DNA of 64,000 nucleotides from Sphingomonadales bacterium (GCA_027491235.1 JAIXWO010000018.1:62001-126000), one strand, 5' to 3'. Positions 1-10,728 are shown, counted from the first letter of the stretch. The notes: generated from the sequence alone by a model not told the origin. Translations and numbers: made by a program.

Positions 1-281
<281 letters not shown>

Positions 282-340
282 TCGCGCTGTAACAATTGGA
301 GCGCCTTAGCGGGCGCTCCACCCCTTCGGAGTATTCCACC

Positions 341-2413
341 ATGGCACGCAGCCATCCACTCGAGCGGTACCGCAACATCGGTATCATGGCGCACATCGAC
401 GCTGGCAAGACCACGACGACCGAGCGTATTCTTTACTACACCGGCAAGTCCTACAAGATCGGTGAAGTCCATGAAGGCACGGCCACCATGGACTGGATGG
501 AACAGGAACAGGAACGCGGCATCACGATTACGTCGGCTGCCACGACCTGCGAATGGAAAGACCACCGGATCAACATCATCGATACGCCGGGCCACGTTGA
601 CTTCACGATTGAAGTTGAACGTTCGCTGCGCGTGCTCGACGGTGCCGTTGCCTGTTTTGACGGCGTTGCCGGCGTTGAGCCGCAGTCCGAAACAGTGTGG
701 CGCCAGGCGGACAAGTACAAAGTTCCGCGGATGTGCTTCATCAACAAGTTGGACCGCACGGGTGCGAGCTTTGAGTTCTGCGTGAACTCGATCATCGAGC
801 GTCTGGGCGCGACACCTGCGATCCTGTATCTGCCGATCGGCATCGAAAGCAGCCTCAAGGGCCTCGTCGATCTGGTCGAAAACCGTGCGATCATCTGGAA
901 GAACGAAGCGCTGGGCGCTGAATTCTTCTACGAAGAAATCCCGGCAGACATGGCTGATAAGGCCGCAGAATATCGCGAAAAGCTGATCGAACTTGCCGTT
1001 GAGCAGGACGATGCTGCGATGGAATCGTACCTCGAAGGCAACATTCCGGACACGGCGACCCTCAAGGCGCTGATCCGCAAGGGTACGCTGGCTCAGGCAT
1101 TCGTTCCAGTCTGCTGTGGTTCGGCGTTCAAGAACAAGGGCGTTCAGCCGCTTCTCGACGCCGTGGTGGACTATCTGCCGTCGCCGCTCGACATTGAAGA
1201 CGTGCAGGGCATCAACCCGGCCAATGACGAGCCAGACAGCCGTCCGACCGCCGATGATGCGCCGTTCAGCGCGCTCGCGTTCAAGATCATGAACGACCCG
1301 TTTGTCGGTTCGCTCACCTTCTGCCGCATCTATTCGGGCACGCTCGCTAAGGGCACGTACCTGAACTCGGTGAAGGACAAGAAGGAAAAGGTCGGTCGTA
1401 TGCTTCTGATGCATGCGAACGAGCGTGAAGACATTGATGTCGCCTATGCAGGTGACATTGTGGCGCTTGCCGGCATGAAGGAAACGACAACCGGCGATAC
1501 GCTGTGTGATCCGGCCAAGCCGATCATTCTGGAACGCATGGAGTTCCCGGAACCGGTCATCGAATTGTCGGTGGAACCGAAGACCAAGGCTGACCAGGAA
1601 AAGATGGGCCTCGCGCTCAACCGTCTGGCTGCTGAAGATCCTTCGTTCCGCGTTTCGACGGACCATGAATCGGGCCAGACGATCATCAAGGGCATGGGTG
1701 AACTTCACCTTGAAATCCTTGTCGATCGCATGAAGCGCGAATTCAAGGTCGAAGCCAATGTCGGCGCGCCGCAGGTTGCTTACCGCGAATATCTCGGCAA
1801 GCCCGTGGACGTTGACTACACCCACAAGAAGCAGTCGGGTGGTACCGGACAGTTCGGTCGCGTGAAGGTTAAGGTCACGCCGGGCGAACGTGGTTCGGGC
1901 ATCATCTTCAAGGATGAAATCAAGGGCGGTAACATTCCGAAGGAATATATCCCCGCGATTGAAAAGGGCATGCGTGAAACGGCTGAATCCGGCCAGCTCA
2001 TCGGCTTCCCGATCATCGACTTTGAAATCCTGCTCTATGACGGCGCCTATCATGACGTCGACTCATCGGCGCTGGCTTTCGAAATCACCGGACGTGCAGC
2101 GATGCGTGAAGTCGCTCAGAAGTCCGGCATCAAGCTGCTCGAACCGATCATGCGCGTCGAAGTTGTCACCCCGGAAGATTATCTGGGTGACGTGATCGGC
2201 GACATGAATTCCCGCCGTGGCCAGATCCAGGGTACCGACACACGCGGCAACGCGCAGTCGGTCGAGGCAATGGTCCCGCTGGCGAACATGTTCGGCTACG
2301 TCAATCAGCTGCGCTCCTTCACGCAAGGCCGTGCGCAGTACACGATGCAGTTCTCGCATTATGACGAAGTTCCTGCGAACGTGGCGGAAGAGGTGAAGGC
2401 AAAGCTTGCCTGA
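341..2413 (+). CDS. fusA: Elongation factor G
   Basis: EF-G is the GTPase that drives ribosomal translocation and helps RRF in ribosome recycling. The 690-residue product matches family length. G1 is AHIDAGKT (residues 17-24), G3 is DTPGH (81-85) and G4 is NKLD (135-138). The later domains run to the C-terminal KLA. I chose ATG 341 rather than the in-frame upstream codon at 296 because homologues begin MAR-HPLE and a GGAG box lies at 328-331, nine bases upstream. It follows rpsG by about 60 bases and precedes tuf, so co-transcription is expected. Confidence 0.98.
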   Translation: MARSHPLERYRNIGIMAHIDAGKTTTTERILYYTGKSYKIGEVHEGTATMDWMEQEQERGITITSAATTCEWKDHRINIIDTPGHVDFTIEVERSLRVLDGAVACFDGVAGVEPQSETVWRQADKYKVPRMCFINKLDRTGASFEFCVNSIIERLGATPAILYLPIGIESSLKGLVDLVENRAIIWKNEALGAEFFYEEIPADMADKAAEYREKLIELAVEQDDAAMESYLEGNIPDTATLKALIRKGTLAQAFVPVCCGSAFKNKGVQPLLDAVVDYLPSPLDIEDVQGINPANDEPDSRPTADDAPFSALAFKIMNDPFVGSLTFCRIYSGTLAKGTYLNSVKDKKEKVGRMLLMHANEREDIDVAYAGDIVALAGMKETTTGDTLCDPAKPIILERMEFPEPVIELSVEPKTKADQEKMGLALNRLAAEDPSFRVSTDHESGQTIIKGMGELHLEILVDRMKREFKVEANVGAPQVAYREYLGKPVDVDYTHKKQSGGTGQFGRVKVKVTPGERGSGIIFKDEIKGGNIPKEYIPAIEKGMRETAESGQLIGFPIIDFEILLYDGAYHDVDSSALAFEITGRAAMREVAQKSGIKLLEPIMRVEVVTPEDYLGDVIGDMNSRRGQIQGTDTRGNAQSVEAMVPLANMFGYVNQLRSFTQGRAQYTMQFSHYDEVPANVAEEVKAKLA

Positions 2414-2431
2414 TCGTAAAAGACGGATTAA

Positions 2432-2460
2432 GGCGCGCGCCTGTTTGGCAGGCGAGCGCC
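2432..2460 (+). other. Stable hairpin in the fusA-tuf gap
   Basis: A strong stem-loop is visible: GGCGC (2432-2436), an unpaired G, CGCCTG (2438-2443), loop TTTGG, CAGGCG (2449-2454), an unpaired A, and GCGCC (2456-2460). No T-run follows, so it does not look like a finished intrinsic terminator. It ends 45 bases before the tuf start. It could be an mRNA processing or stability element that lets EF-Tu be made in excess over EF-G; that role is inference. Confidence 0.5.
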
Positions 2461-2505
2461 AGCAATCCGAATCTGTGAACCAATCGAAGAACGAGGTTTA
2501 GAACA

Positions 2506-3696
2506 ATGGCTAAGGCTAAATTTGAGCGGAACAAGCCGCACTGCAACATCGGCACCATCGGTCACGTTGACCACGGCAAGACGTCGCTGACGGCTGCCAT
2601 CTCGAAGATTCTGGCTGAAACCAATGGCGGTGTCGCTGTTGACTTCGCCAACATCGACAAGGCTCCTGAAGAGCGCGAGCGCGGCATCACGATTTCGACG
2701 GCACACGTCGAATATGAAACCGACGGTCGTCACTATGCACACGTCGATTGCCCCGGCCACGCTGACTATGTGAAGAACATGATCACCGGTGCGGCGCAGA
2801 TGGACGGCGGCATTCTCGTCGTTTCGGCCACCGACGGCCCGATGCCCCAGACCCGTGAGCACATCCTGCTCGCCCGTCAGGTCGGCGTGCCGCAGCTCGT
2901 CGTGTTCATGAACAAGGTTGACCTTGTTGACGACGCCGAAATCCTCGAGCTCGTTGAAATGGAAATCCGCGAACTTCTCTCGAAGTACGACTTTGACGGC
3001 GACAACATCCCCGTCATCCAGGGTTCTGCAACCTGCGCTCTCAATGGCGACAAGCCTGAAATCGGCCGCGATGCCGTTCTCAAGCTGATGGCTGCTGTTG
3101 ACAGCTGGATCCCGCAGCCTGCTCGTCCGCTTGACCGTCCGTTCCTGATGCCGATCGAAGACGTGTTCTCGATCTCGGGTCGTGGTACGGTTGTCACCGG
3201 CCGCGTCGAAACCGGCGTTGTGAAGGTTGGCGAAGAAGTCGAAATCGTCGGCCTCAAGGACACCAAGAAGACCGTCGTCACCGGCGTTGAAATGTTCCGC
3301 AAGCTGCTCGATCAGGGTGAAGCTGGCGATAACATCGGCGCTCTCATCCGCGGCGTTGGCCGTGAAGAAGTTGAGCGTGGCCAGGTTCTCTGCAAGCCCG
3401 GCTCGATCACGCCGCACACCGAGTTCACCTCGGAAGTGTACGTTCTGTCGAAGGAAGAAGGCGGTCGTCACACACCGTTCTTTGCGAACTATCGTCCGCA
3501 GTTCTACTTCCGCACGACCGACGTCACCGGTGAAGTTGTTCTTCCCGAGGGCACGGAAATGGTCATGCCTGGCGACAACGTTCAGCTCGGCATCAAGCTG
3601 ATCGCACCGATCGCCATGGAGCAGGGCCTGCGCTTCTCCATCCGTGAAGGTGGCCGGACCGTCGGTTCCGGGGTTGTTGCTTCGATCACGAAGTAA
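2506..3696 (+). CDS. tuf: Elongation factor Tu
   Basis: EF-Tu carries aminoacyl-tRNA to the ribosomal A site as a GTP complex. The 396-residue product is full length. G1 is GHVDHGKT (19-26), G3 is DCPGH (81-85) and G4 is NKVD (136-139), followed by the two beta-barrel domains ending in a basic lysine. A GAGG-like ribosome-binding site precedes ATG 2506. The strong hairpin after the stop suggests that much transcription of the str unit ends here. Only one tuf is in the window; many proteobacteria have a second copy elsewhere. Confidence 0.98.
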   Translation: MAKAKFERNKPHCNIGTIGHVDHGKTSLTAAISKILAETNGGVAVDFANIDKAPEERERGITISTAHVEYETDGRHYAHVDCPGHADYVKNMITGAAQMDGGILVVSATDGPMPQTREHILLARQVGVPQLVVFMNKVDLVDDAEILELVEMEIRELLSKYDFDGDNIPVIQGSATCALNGDKPEIGRDAVLKLMAAVDSWIPQPARPLDRPFLMPIEDVFSISGRGTVVTGRVETGVVKVGEEVEIVGLKDTKKTVVTGVEMFRKLLDQGEAGDNIGALIRGVGREEVERGQVLCKPGSITPHTEFTSEVYVLSKEEGGRHTPFFANYRPQFYFRTTDVTGEVVLPEGTEMVMPGDNVQLGIKLIAPIAMEQGLRFSIREGGRTVGSGVVASITK

Positions 3697-3712
3697 TATA
3701 GCTCAATCAACA

Positions 3713-3750
3713 CCGCCCGATTCTCCTCGTGAGGATCGGGCGGTTTGCTT
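3713..3750 (+). terminator. Intrinsic terminator after tuf
   Basis: A perfect 9-bp stem pairs CCGCCCGAT (3713-3721) with ATCGGGCGG (3735-3743), with a further short pairing in the loop. The 3' arm is followed by the T-rich stretch TTTGCTTGTTT. It lies 17 bases after the tuf stop and 40 bases before rpsJ, and probably separates the str and S10 units at least partly. Confidence 0.8.
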
Positions 3751-3789
3751 GTTTAATGTTTTTGGCTCTTTCTCATCGGTAAACGGACA

Positions 3790-4101
3790 ATGGAAACACA
3801 AAATATCCGCATTCGCCTTAAGGCTTTCGACCATCGCGTGCTCGACCAGGCAACTGGCGACATCGCTGATACGGCAAAGCGTACAGGCGCTTCGATCCGT
3901 GGGCCCATTCCGCTGCCGACGAGAATTGAGAAATTCACGGTGAACCGTGGACCGCACGTCGACAAGAAGTCTCGCGAGCAGTTCGAGGTCCGTACCTATA
4001 AGCGTCTGCTCGACATCGTGCAGCCGACACCCCAGACAGTTGACGCGCTGATGAAGCTCGATTTGGCTGCCGGGGTTGATGTTGAGATCAAGCTGGCCTA
4101 A
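3790..4101 (+). CDS. rpsJ: 30S ribosomal protein S10
   Basis: S10 is a 30S head protein and also the NusE component of antitermination complexes. The 103-residue product has the usual start [16 protein letters not shown], the GPIPLPT block and the KKSREQFE segment. It opens the S10 operon, but is separated from rplC by 182 bases. That gap is unusually long for this otherwise tightly packed block and contains hairpins described separately. Confidence 0.98.
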   Translation: METQNIRIRLKAFDHRVLDQATGDIADTAKRTGASIRGPIPLPTRIEKFTVNRGPHVDKKSREQFEVRTYKRLLDIVQPTPQTVDALMKLDLAAGVDVEIKLA

Positions 4102-4130
4102 GGCCGCTCATCTCTTAGAGATTCGGGATA

Positions 4131-4258
4131 CCGCACATCCATTGAGGTGTGGCTGCGTCCCCCGTCTTTTCCGCGCCGCAAGGCGTGGAAAGCCAGCCCG
4201 GACGGGGTGACTTTCATATTTGGGTTGAACATGCCCGCGGGGAATGGGTCTCCGTGGG
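4131..4258 (+). promoter_or_regulatory. Structured leader between rpsJ and rplC
   Basis: The gap before rplC folds into consecutive hairpins by eye. One is modest: CCGCAC (4131-4136) with GTGTGG (4147-4152). The second is strong: an outer CCCCGTC/GACGGGG pair (4160-4166 and 4201-4207) encloses a 10-bp stem (4168-4177 with 4182-4191) capped by a GCAA tetraloop. The third pairs 4234-4242 with 4250-4258 over nine pairs including two G-U. None is followed by a T-run. The AAGGAG ribosome-binding site lies just after the last hairpin. The arrangement resembles a ribosomal-protein autoregulatory leader; which protein binds it is unknown. Confidence 0.5.
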
Positions 4259-4283
4259 CCTCTGTGTTAAGGAGAAGTAGATC

Positions 4284-5039
4284 ATGCGCACTGGCGTGAT
4301 CGCGAAGAAGGTCGGCATGACGCGCATCTTCAAAGAAGATGGCCGTCACGTGCCCGTTACCGTTCTGTCGCTTGAAAATTGCCAGGTCGTGTCGCAGCGG
4401 ACCATTGATCGTGACGGTTACGTCGCCGTTCAATTGGGTGCCGGTGCGGCTAAGGCCAAAAACGTCGCAAAGCCGCAACGCGGTCATTTTGCGAAGGCAG
4501 AAGTCGAGCCCAAGGCTCGTCTCGTTGAATTCCGCGTCGCTGAAGATGCGCTGGTGGACGTTGGTGCGGAAATCTCCGCAGACCATTTCGTCGCCGGCCA
4601 GCTCGTCGATGTTGCCGGTCATACCCAGGGTAAGGGTTTTGCGGGCGCCATGAAGCGTTGGGGCTTCGGCGGTCTGCGTGCCACCCACGGTGTGTCCGTG
4701 TCTCACCGTTCACACGGTTCGACCGGGCAGCGTCAGGATCCGGGTAAGGTCTTCAAGAACAAGAAGATGGCCGGCCACATGGGTGACCGTCAGCGCACAC
4801 AGCAGAACCTCGAAATCGTCCTTACGGATGCGGATCGCGGCCTTCTGTTCGTCCGTGGTTCGGTTCCAGGTGCCAAGGGCACGTGGCTCACCGTTTCGGA
4901 CGCTGTGAAGGTTTCCCGCCCCGCCGACGCTCCGTACCCTGCCTCGGTTCGCTCCGCAGGCGGTCAGGTCGAAGCTCCCGCAGAAACTCCGGTTGAAGTC
5001 GCTGATGCGCCTGAAGCCGCCGAAAATCAGGAGGGCTAA
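4284..5039 (+). CDS. rplC: 50S ribosomal protein L3
   Basis: L3 is an early assembly protein of the 50S subunit that reaches the peptidyl transferase centre. The product is 251 residues, about 40 longer than the E. coli protein. The core is clear: [15 protein letters not shown] at the start, [13 protein letters not shown], and the [18 protein letters not shown] loop. The extra length is an acidic, Ala/Pro/Val-rich tail after about residue 215 that ends [14 protein letters not shown] stands upstream of ATG 4284. Only three bases separate its stop from rplD. Confidence 0.98.
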   Translation: MRTGVIAKKVGMTRIFKEDGRHVPVTVLSLENCQVVSQRTIDRDGYVAVQLGAGAAKAKNVAKPQRGHFAKAEVEPKARLVEFRVAEDALVDVGAEISADHFVAGQLVDVAGHTQGKGFAGAMKRWGFGGLRATHGVSVSHRSHGSTGQRQDPGKVFKNKKMAGHMGDRQRTQQNLEIVLTDADRGLLFVRGSVPGAKGTWLTVSDAVKVSRPADAPYPASVRSAGGQVEAPAETPVEVADAPEAAENQEG

Positions 5040-5042
5040 GCC

Positions 5043-5669
5043 ATGAAGCTCAAGGTTCAGACCCTCGACGCCAAGGCAAAGGGCGACATCGACCTCGCAG
5101 ATACCGTGTTCGGCCTCGAGCCGCGCGCAGACATTCTGCACCGCGTTGTCACCTGGCAGCTCGAAAAGGCCCGCGGCACTGCCCGTGGCGCCCGTGAGCG
5201 TGCTGACGTTGCCCGCACCGGTAAGAAGTTTGGTCGCCAGAAGGGCGGCGGTACGGCACGTCACGGCGATCGCCGCGCGCCTGTCTTCATCGGCGGTGGT
5301 AAGGCTCACGGTCCTCGCGTCCGTGACTTTAACCCCTCGCTCAACAAGAAGATCCGTGCACTCGGCCTGAAGATGGCGCTTTCCGCCAAGGTCAAGTCGG
5401 GCTCGCTGATCGTTCTTGAAGATCTGGCACTTAAGGAAGCCAAGACGAAGGCACTGGTCGGCACGCTCAGCAAGCTGGGCTTCGGTCGCACCGCTCTCGT
5501 GATCGACGGTGAAGCCGTTGAAACGAGCTTCGCTCTGGCTGCTGCCAACATCCCCGGCGTGGACGTGTTGCCCGCCATGGGCGCCAATGTTTACGACATC
5601 CTTCGCCACGATACGCTGGTTCTGACCCGCGCTGGCGTTGAAAAGCTGGAGGCGCGGTTCAATGGCTAA
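5043..5669 (+). CDS. rplD: 50S ribosomal protein L4
   Basis: L4 lines the peptide exit tunnel with L22. The 208 residues fit the family. The extended central loop is recognisable by the [20 protein letters not shown]-type basic glycine-rich stretch. In enterobacteria L4 autoregulates the S10 operon; whether it does so here is not shown, although the long leader upstream of rplC would be a place to look. The 3' end overlaps the start of rplW by eight bases, implying translational coupling. Confidence 0.98.
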   Translation: MKLKVQTLDAKAKGDIDLADTVFGLEPRADILHRVVTWQLEKARGTARGARERADVARTGKKFGRQKGGGTARHGDRRAPVFIGGGKAHGPRVRDFNPSLNKKIRALGLKMALSAKVKSGSLIVLEDLALKEAKTKALVGTLSKLGFGRTALVIDGEAVETSFALAAANIPGVDVLPAMGANVYDILRHDTLVLTRAGVEKLEARFNG

Positions 5670-5967
5670 GAAGCAGGCGGATATCCGCCACTATGACGTG
5701 GTGCTCGCGCCCCACATCACCGAAAAGGCAACGATGGCTAGCGAACAGAACGCAGTTGTGTTCCGTGTCGCCGGCGACGCAACCAAGCCGCAGATCAAGG
5801 CAGCCGTTGAAGCGCTGTTTGATGTCAAGGTGACGGGCGTCAACACCATCGTCCAAAAGGGCAAGACCAAGAAGTGGAAGGGCGAGGCATATCGTCGTTC
5901 CGACTTCAAAAAAGCGATTGTGACGCTGGCTGAAGGCCAGTCGATCGACGTGACCACGGGGATTTAA
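5662..5967 (+). CDS. rplW: 50S ribosomal protein L23
   Basis: L23 sits at the polypeptide tunnel exit and is the docking site for trigger factor and SRP. I start at ATG 5662 ([17 protein letters not shown]), giving 101 residues, rather than the in-frame codon at 5638 inside rplD, because family members begin just before the HYDV...PHITEKA block. GGAG is present within the end of rplD (about 5648-5651). The [12 protein letters not shown] loop is the expected rRNA-binding extension. Confidence 0.97.
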   Translation: MAKKQADIRHYDVVLAPHITEKATMASEQNAVVFRVAGDATKPQIKAAVEALFDVKVTGVNTIVQKGKTKKWKGEAYRRSDFKKAIVTLAEGQSIDVTTGI

Positions 5968-5972
5968 GAACC

Positions 5973-6809
5973 ATGGCACTGAAGCATTATAACCCGACCA
6001 GCCCGGCCCGCCGTGGCCTGATCCTGGTTGACCGCTCTGCGCTGCACAAGGGCAAGCCTGTAAAGGCGTTGACCGAAGGTAAGCGCAAGACCGGCGGTCG
6101 CAACAACAAGGGCCATGTGACGTCGCGCGGTATCGCCGGCGGCCACAAGCAGAGCTATCGCATCATCGACTTCAAGCGTCGCAAATGGGACGTGGAAGCG
6201 ACGGTCGAGCGTCTGGAATATGACCCCAACCGCACTGCGTTCATCGCACTCGTCACCTATGAAGATGGCGAATTTGCTTACATCCTCGCGCCGCAGCGCT
6301 TGGGCCCCGGTGACAAGATCATCGCTGCCAAGAAGACCGACGTGAAGCCGGGCAACGCGATGGAACTCGGCCAGATGCCGGTCGGCACGATTGTCCACAA
6401 CGTGGAAATGAAGCCAGGCAAGGGCGGCCAGATCGCCCGTTCGGCAGGCACCTATGTGCAGGTCGTCGGTCGTGACCGCGGCATGGTTATCGTTCGCCTG
6501 AACTCAGGTGAGCAGCGTTACCTGCGTTCGGATTGCATGGGCACCGTTGGTGCTGTGTCCAACCCGGACAATGGCAACACGAACCTCGCAAAGGCCGGTC
6601 GTAACCGTTGGAAGGGCATCCGCCCGCTGACCCGCGGTGTTGCAAAGAACCCGGTCGACCATCCGCACGGCGGTGGTGAAGGCCGCACCTCTGGTGGCCG
6701 TCATCCAGTGACGCCATGGGGCAAGCCGACCAAGGGGGCGCGCACGCGTTCCAACAAGGCGACGGACAAGATGATCATCCGGTCGCGTCACGCCAAGAAG
6801 AAGAGGTAA
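5973..6809 (+). CDS. rplB: 50S ribosomal protein L2
   Basis: L2 is essential for subunit association and peptidyl transfer. The 278-residue product is full length, with the [13 protein letters not shown] motif near residue 45. The conserved HPHGGGEGR loop, whose histidine lies close to the catalytic centre, is near residue 229. The basic tail ends RHAKKKR. It lies five bases after rplW and three before rpsS. Confidence 0.98.
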   Translation: MALKHYNPTSPARRGLILVDRSALHKGKPVKALTEGKRKTGGRNNKGHVTSRGIAGGHKQSYRIIDFKRRKWDVEATVERLEYDPNRTAFIALVTYEDGEFAYILAPQRLGPGDKIIAAKKTDVKPGNAMELGQMPVGTIVHNVEMKPGKGGQIARSAGTYVQVVGRDRGMVIVRLNSGEQRYLRSDCMGTVGAVSNPDNGNTNLAKAGRNRWKGIRPLTRGVAKNPVDHPHGGGEGRTSGGRHPVTPWGKPTKGARTRSNKATDKMIIRSRHAKKKR

Positions 6810-6812
6810 GTC

Positions 6813-7091
6813 ATGGCCCGTTCCGTCTGGAAAGGTCCCTTTGTTGACCTTCATCTGCTCAAGAAAGCAGAAACCGCTGCTGAAGCAGGCACGCGTTCCG
6901 GCCCGATCAAGACTTGGTCGCGTCGTTCGACAATTCTGCCTCAGTTCGTTGGCCTGACGTTTAACGTCTATAACGGCCGCAAGTTCATCCCCGTCCTCGT
7001 CAGCGAGGAAATGGTCGGCATGAAGCTTGGTGAATTTGCGCCCACGCGCACCTTCCCCGGCCACGCCGCTGACAAGAAGGGTAAGCGCTGA
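6813..7091 (+). CDS. rpsS: 30S ribosomal protein S19
   Basis: S19 forms a complex with S13 in the 30S head. The 92 residues include the family signatures WKGPFVD near the start, [10 protein letters not shown], and the C-terminal [18 protein letters not shown]. The stop codon TGA shares its last A with the ATG of rplV, so translation is probably coupled. Confidence 0.98.
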   Translation: MARSVWKGPFVDLHLLKKAETAAEAGTRSGPIKTWSRRSTILPQFVGLTFNVYNGRKFIPVLVSEEMVGMKLGEFAPTRTFPGHAADKKGKR

Positions 7092-7471
7092 TGTCGAAGT
7101 CTGCATCTCCCCGTCGCGTTGGTGACAACGAGGCGCTCGCGGTGGGCACCATGATCCGCGGTTCGGCCCAGAAGCTGAACCTCGTTGCTGGTCTCATCCG
7201 CGGCAAGAAGGCCGGTGACGCGCTGAACATCCTTCAGTTCTCGACCAAGGCTATGGCTGTTGATGTCCGCAAGGTGCTCGCTTCGGCGATCGCGAATGCG
7301 GAAAACAACCACAATCTCGATGTCGACGCTCTGGTCGTTTACGAAGCAAGCGTTGGCAAGTCGATTGCCATGAAGCGCTTTGCAACCCGCGCCCGCGGTC
7401 GTTCGACCCGCATCGTCAAGCCGTTCAGCCGCCTCCGCGTGGTTGTCCGCGAAGTGCAAGAGGAAGCATAA
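7091..7471 (+). CDS. rplV: 50S ribosomal protein L22
   Basis: L22 contributes a long beta-hairpin to the exit tunnel, a site of macrolide-resistance changes in other bacteria. The product is 126 residues, slightly longer than the E. coli form at both ends. Key blocks are [19 protein letters not shown] and the hairpin tip [16 protein letters not shown]. Its ATG overlaps the rpsS stop and rpsC follows after three bases. Confidence 0.98.
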   Translation: MSKSASPRRVGDNEALAVGTMIRGSAQKLNLVAGLIRGKKAGDALNILQFSTKAMAVDVRKVLASAIANAENNHNLDVDALVVYEASVGKSIAMKRFATRARGRSTRIVKPFSRLRVVVREVQEEA

Positions 7472-7474
7472 GCC

Positions 7475-8170
7475 ATGGGTCAGAAGAGCAATCCTATCGG
7501 CCTGCGCCTCCAGATCAACCGGACCTGGGACAGCCGCTGGTACGCCGAGGGCGCCGAATATGGCCGTCTCCTCCTGGACGACCTGAAGCTGCGCAAGTTC
7601 ATCATGAAGACGCTGCCGCAGGCTGCGATCTCCAAGGTGGTCATTGAGCGTCCGGCCAAGACCTGCCGTATCTCCATCTATGCTGCACGCCCCGGCGTGA
7701 TCATCGGCAAGAAGGGTGCGGACATCGAAAAGCTGCGCAAGACGCTGGCTTCGATGACGTCGAGCGACGTATCGTTGAACATCGTTGAAATCCGCAAGCC
7801 GGAAATCGACTCCAAGCTTGTGGCTCAGGGGATCGCGGACCAGCTGGAACGCCGTATCGCTTTCCGTCGTGCCATGAAGCGCGCGGTTCAGTCGGCTCTC
7901 CGTCTGGGCGCTGAAGGTATTCGTATTACCTGCGCCGGTCGTTTGGGTGGTGCTGAAATCGCCCGCACCGAATGGTATCGTGAAGGCCGTGTGCCGCTGC
8001 ACACGCTGCGCGCGAACGTCGATTACGCTGAAGCCGAAGCGCACACCGCTTATGGCGTTTGCGGGATCAAGGTTTGGATCTTCAAGGGTGAAATCCTTGG
8101 CCATGATCCGATGGCAACCGATCGTCTGATGCTTGACGCCCAGACGTCCGGCGTCCGTCCGGCCCGCTGA
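7475..8170 (+). CDS. rpsC: 30S ribosomal protein S3
   Basis: S3 lies at the mRNA entry tunnel and contributes to helicase activity. The 231-residue protein begins [12 protein letters not shown]. It carries the KH-type RNA-binding motif [15 protein letters not shown] around residues 72-86, and the C-terminal domain with [20 protein letters not shown]. Length and order match family norms, and rplP follows after 15 bases. Confidence 0.98.
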   Translation: MGQKSNPIGLRLQINRTWDSRWYAEGAEYGRLLLDDLKLRKFIMKTLPQAAISKVVIERPAKTCRISIYAARPGVIIGKKGADIEKLRKTLASMTSSDVSLNIVEIRKPEIDSKLVAQGIADQLERRIAFRRAMKRAVQSALRLGAEGIRITCAGRLGGAEIARTEWYREGRVPLHTLRANVDYAEAEAHTAYGVCGIKVWIFKGEILGHDPMATDRLMLDAQTSGVRPAR

Positions 8171-8185
8171 GTTTAGGATAGAGCA

Positions 8186-8620
8186 ATGCTGCAACCGAAA
8201 CGCACAAAATTCCGCAAGGCGCACAAGGGCCGTATCCACGGTCTCGCCAAGGGCGGCACGGATCTGAACTTCGGGTCTTATGGTCTGAAGGCCATGGAAC
8301 CGGAACGGATCACCGCACGTCAGATCGAAGCTGCACGTCGTGCCATTACGCGTCACATCCGCCGTCAGGGCCGTTTGTGGATCCGCGTATTTCCAGACGT
8401 GCCGGTCTCGTCCAAGCCTGCCGAAGTCCGCATGGGCTCCGGTAAGGGTGCTCCCGAATATTGGGCAGCACGCGTGAAGCCGGGCCGTATCCTGTTTGAA
8501 CTTGATGGTGTTCCCGGTCCAATCGCGGCCGTCGCCTTCAGCCGCGCTGCTGAAAAGCTGCCGATCAAGGTCAAGGTCGTTGCCCGCCTGGGTGACTTCT
8601 CGCACTTGGGAGCTGAATAA
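8186..8620 (+). CDS. rplP: 50S ribosomal protein L16
   Basis: L16 helps position the A-site tRNA acceptor end. The 144 residues begin [16 protein letters not shown] and include [15 protein letters not shown], which contains the conserved arginine loop that is hydroxylated in some bacteria. The stop TAA shares its last A with the ATG of rpmC. Confidence 0.98.
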   Translation: MLQPKRTKFRKAHKGRIHGLAKGGTDLNFGSYGLKAMEPERITARQIEAARRAITRHIRRQGRLWIRVFPDVPVSSKPAEVRMGSGKGAPEYWAARVKPGRILFELDGVPGPIAAVAFSRAAEKLPIKVKVVARLGDFSHLGAE

Positions 8621-8826
8621 TGACCAAGATTGCCGATCTTAAAGTCAAGACCGACGACCAGCTGGTCGAAGAGCTTGTCAACCTGAAGCGCGAGCAGTTC
8701 AACCTGCGCTTCCAGGCGGCCACCAGCCAGCTCGAGAAGCCCGCACGCATCCAACAGGTGCGTCGGGATATCGCCCGCATCAAGACGCTTCAGACTCAGC
8801 GCTCCGCTGACTCTGCAGCCAAGTAA
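8620..8826 (+). CDS. rpmC: 50S ribosomal protein L29
   Basis: L29 is a small helical-hairpin protein next to L23 at the tunnel exit. The 68 residues match the family in length and pattern, with the [15 protein letters not shown] helix and the [14 protein letters not shown] helix. The start overlaps the end of rplP by one base, and rpsQ follows after a 12-base gap. Confidence 0.97.
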   Translation: MTKIADLKVKTDDQLVEELVNLKREQFNLRFQAATSQLEKPARIQQVRRDIARIKTLQTQRSADSAAK

Positions 8827-8838
8827 GGACCAGGTGAC

Positions 8839-9108
8839 ATGCCAAAGCGCGTGCTGACCGGAACGGTCGTTTCCGACAAGACCGACAAGACGGTTGTGGT
8901 CAAGGTAGAGCGTAAGGTGAAACACCCGCTCTACGGTAAGATCATCCGCCGTTCGAAAAAGTATCACGCCCATGATGAAGGCAACACCTTCAAAGAGGGC
9001 GAAGTGGTGCGCATTGAAGAATGTGCCCCTATTTCGAAGCTGAAGACCTGGACGGTCGTAGAAAAGGTCGGCGGTGCTGCGGCAATCGTCGATCCAATGG
9101 AGGGCTGA
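8839..9108 (+). CDS. rpsQ: 30S ribosomal protein S17
   Basis: S17 is a primary binding protein of the 30S body. The 89-residue OB-fold product contains the family signature [16 protein letters not shown] and the [17 protein letters not shown] loop. It sits between rpmC and rplN with three bases before rplN, as in most bacterial spc operons. Confidence 0.98.
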   Translation: MPKRVLTGTVVSDKTDKTVVVKVERKVKHPLYGKIIRRSKKYHAHDEGNTFKEGEVVRIEECAPISKLKTWTVVEKVGGAAAIVDPMEG

Positions 9109-9111
9109 TCC

Positions 9112-9480
9112 ATGATTCAGATGCAGTCCAATCTGGAAGTCGCCGATAACTCGGGCGCCAAGCGCGTTCAGTGCATCAAGGTGCTCGGTGGTTCCAAGCG
9201 TCGTTTCGCCGGCGTGGGTGATGTGATCGTTGTGTCGATCAAAGAAGCCCAGCCGCGCGGCAAAGTGAAAAAGGGTGACGTGCACCGCGCAGTCATCGTT
9301 CGTACCGCCAAGGACATTCATCGTCCCGATGGTTCGACGATCCGTTTCGACGGTAATGCGGCGGTCCTCGTCAACAAGAACGAAGAGCCGATCGGCACCC
9401 GTATTTTCGGCCCGGTCTGCCGTGAACTGCGCGCGAAGAACTTCATGAAGATCATCTCGCTCGCACCGGAGGTGCTGTAA
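9112..9480 (+). CDS. rplN: 50S ribosomal protein L14
   Basis: L14 forms an intersubunit bridge and is the target of the silencing factor RsfS. The 122-residue product is exactly family length, with [19 protein letters not shown] at the start and the [13 protein letters not shown] segment near the end. The last base of its stop codon is the first base of the rplX ATG. Confidence 0.98.
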   Translation: MIQMQSNLEVADNSGAKRVQCIKVLGGSKRRFAGVGDVIVVSIKEAQPRGKVKKGDVHRAVIVRTAKDIHRPDGSTIRFDGNAAVLVNKNEEPIGTRIFGPVCRELRAKNFMKIISLAPEVL

Positions 9481-9800
9481 TGGCTTCGCTGAAAATCAAA
9501 AAGGGTGACAAGGTCGTCGTCCTGTCCGGCAAGGACAAGGGCAAGCACGGCGAGGTGACCAAGTCGTTCCCGAAGGACGGCAAGGTGATTGTGGCCGGCG
9601 TGAATATCGCCACCCGCCACAAGAAGCCGACCCAGGCTAACCCGCAGGGTGGTCTGGAGCGTCGCGAAGCGCCGATGCCGGTGTCGAAGGTCGCAATCGA
9701 AGATCCGAAGTCGGGCAAGCCAACGCGCGTTCGCTTCGAAATCAAGGACGGCAAGAAGGTCCGTGTGGCCGTGAAGTCCGGGGAAGTGATCAATGGCTGA
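9480..9800 (+). CDS. rplX: 50S ribosomal protein L24
   Basis: L24 starts assembly of the 50S subunit. The 106 residues contain a KOW motif near the N-terminus ([20 protein letters not shown]) and the [13 protein letters not shown] block. The 3' end overlaps rplE by eight bases, and the 5' end shares one base with the rplN stop, so the three are likely translated in a coupled way. Confidence 0.98.
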   Translation: MASLKIKKGDKVVVLSGKDKGKHGEVTKSFPKDGKVIVAGVNIATRHKKPTQANPQGGLERREAPMPVSKVAIEDPKSGKPTRVRFEIKDGKKVRVAVKSGEVING

Positions 9801-10371
9801 CAAGTACAAGGCCCGTATGCAGGGCAACTACGAAGCAACGATCATCAAGGCGATGACGGAAAAGTTCGGGTACACCAACTCGATGCAGGTTCCGCGCCTC
9901 GACAAGATCGTCATCAACATGGGTGTTGGTGAAGCGACGCAGGATAAGAAGAAGGTCGAAATCGCCGCTGCTGAAATGCAGCAGATTGCTGGTCAGAAGC
10001 CAGTGATCACCAAGGCGAAGAAGTCGATCGCGCAGTTCAAGCTGCGTGAAGGCATGCCGATTGGTTGCAAGGTTACCTTGCGCCGTGAGCGTATGTACGA
10101 ATTTCTTGACCGCCTGATCACCATCGCGCTGCCGCGCGTCCGCGATTTCCGGGGCCTGAACCCGAAGTCGTTCGACGGCCGTGGCAACTATGCGATGGGC
10201 CTGAAGGAACAGCTGGTTTTCCCGGAAATCAGCTACGATCAGATCGATAAAATGCGTGGGATGGACATCATCGTCACGACGACCGCAAAGACCGACGACG
10301 AAGCGCGTGAGCTCCTTCGCCTGTTCGGTTTCCCTTTCCCTCAAGAAGAAGAGCAGCAGCAGGCCGCGTAA
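9793..10371 (+). CDS. rplE: 50S ribosomal protein L5
   Basis: L5 binds 5S rRNA and contacts the P-site tRNA. The 192-residue product is about 13 longer than E. coli L5, owing to a short Glu/Gln/Ala tail (QEEEQQQAA). The core motif around [11 protein letters not shown] and the [12 protein letters not shown]...PEI region are intact. The start overlaps rplX. Confidence 0.98.
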   Translation: MADKYKARMQGNYEATIIKAMTEKFGYTNSMQVPRLDKIVINMGVGEATQDKKKVEIAAAEMQQIAGQKPVITKAKKSIAQFKLREGMPIGCKVTLRRERMYEFLDRLITIALPRVRDFRGLNPKSFDGRGNYAMGLKEQLVFPEISYDQIDKMRGMDIIVTTTAKTDDEARELLRLFGFPFPQEEEQQQAA

Positions 10372-10408
10372 GCGGAACTGCTCTGACGGAAGGACGAGAA
10401 CTTAAGTC

Positions 10409-10714
10409 ATGGCGAAACTGAGTTCGATCAACAAAAACGAGCGTCGCAAGAAGCTCGTTAAGAAGTACGCAGGGCGTTATGCCCGGCTGAAGGCGATCGC
10501 AAACGACGAATCCAAGGACGAAACGGAGCGCCTCATCGCGCGCCTGAAGCTGGCCGAAATTCCGCGCAACGGAAATCCGACCCGCGTCCGCAACCGCTGC
10601 GAGCTGACGGGTCGTCCGCGCGCTTACTACCGCAAGTTCCGGCTTTGCCGTGTTCAGCTGCGTGATCTGGCCAATAAGGGCCTGATCCCCGGCGTCACCA
10701 AGTCGAGCTGGTAA
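10409..10714 (+). CDS. rpsN: 30S ribosomal protein S14 (zinc-independent type)
   Basis: S14 is a late-assembling 30S head protein. The 101-residue length and the lack of two CxxC pairs identify the long, zinc-independent C-minus form; only isolated cysteines are present, in [16 protein letters not shown] and LCRVQLRD. It is preceded by a 37-base gap after rplE and followed by rpsH. Confidence 0.98.
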   Translation: MAKLSSINKNERRKKLVKKYAGRYARLKAIANDESKDETERLIARLKLAEIPRNGNPTRVRNRCELTGRPRAYYRKFRLCRVQLRDLANKGLIPGVTKSSW

Positions 10715-10728
10715 GGGGTTACTGAAAA

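Noticed and set aside
2428-3471. 347-codon open frame antisense to tuf
   Set aside because: Shadow of tuf codon bias; product is low in recognisable structure.
6968-8605. 545-codon open frame antisense to rpsS-rplV-rpsC-rplP
   Set aside because: Crosses four certain ribosomal genes on the other strand; a codon-bias artefact.
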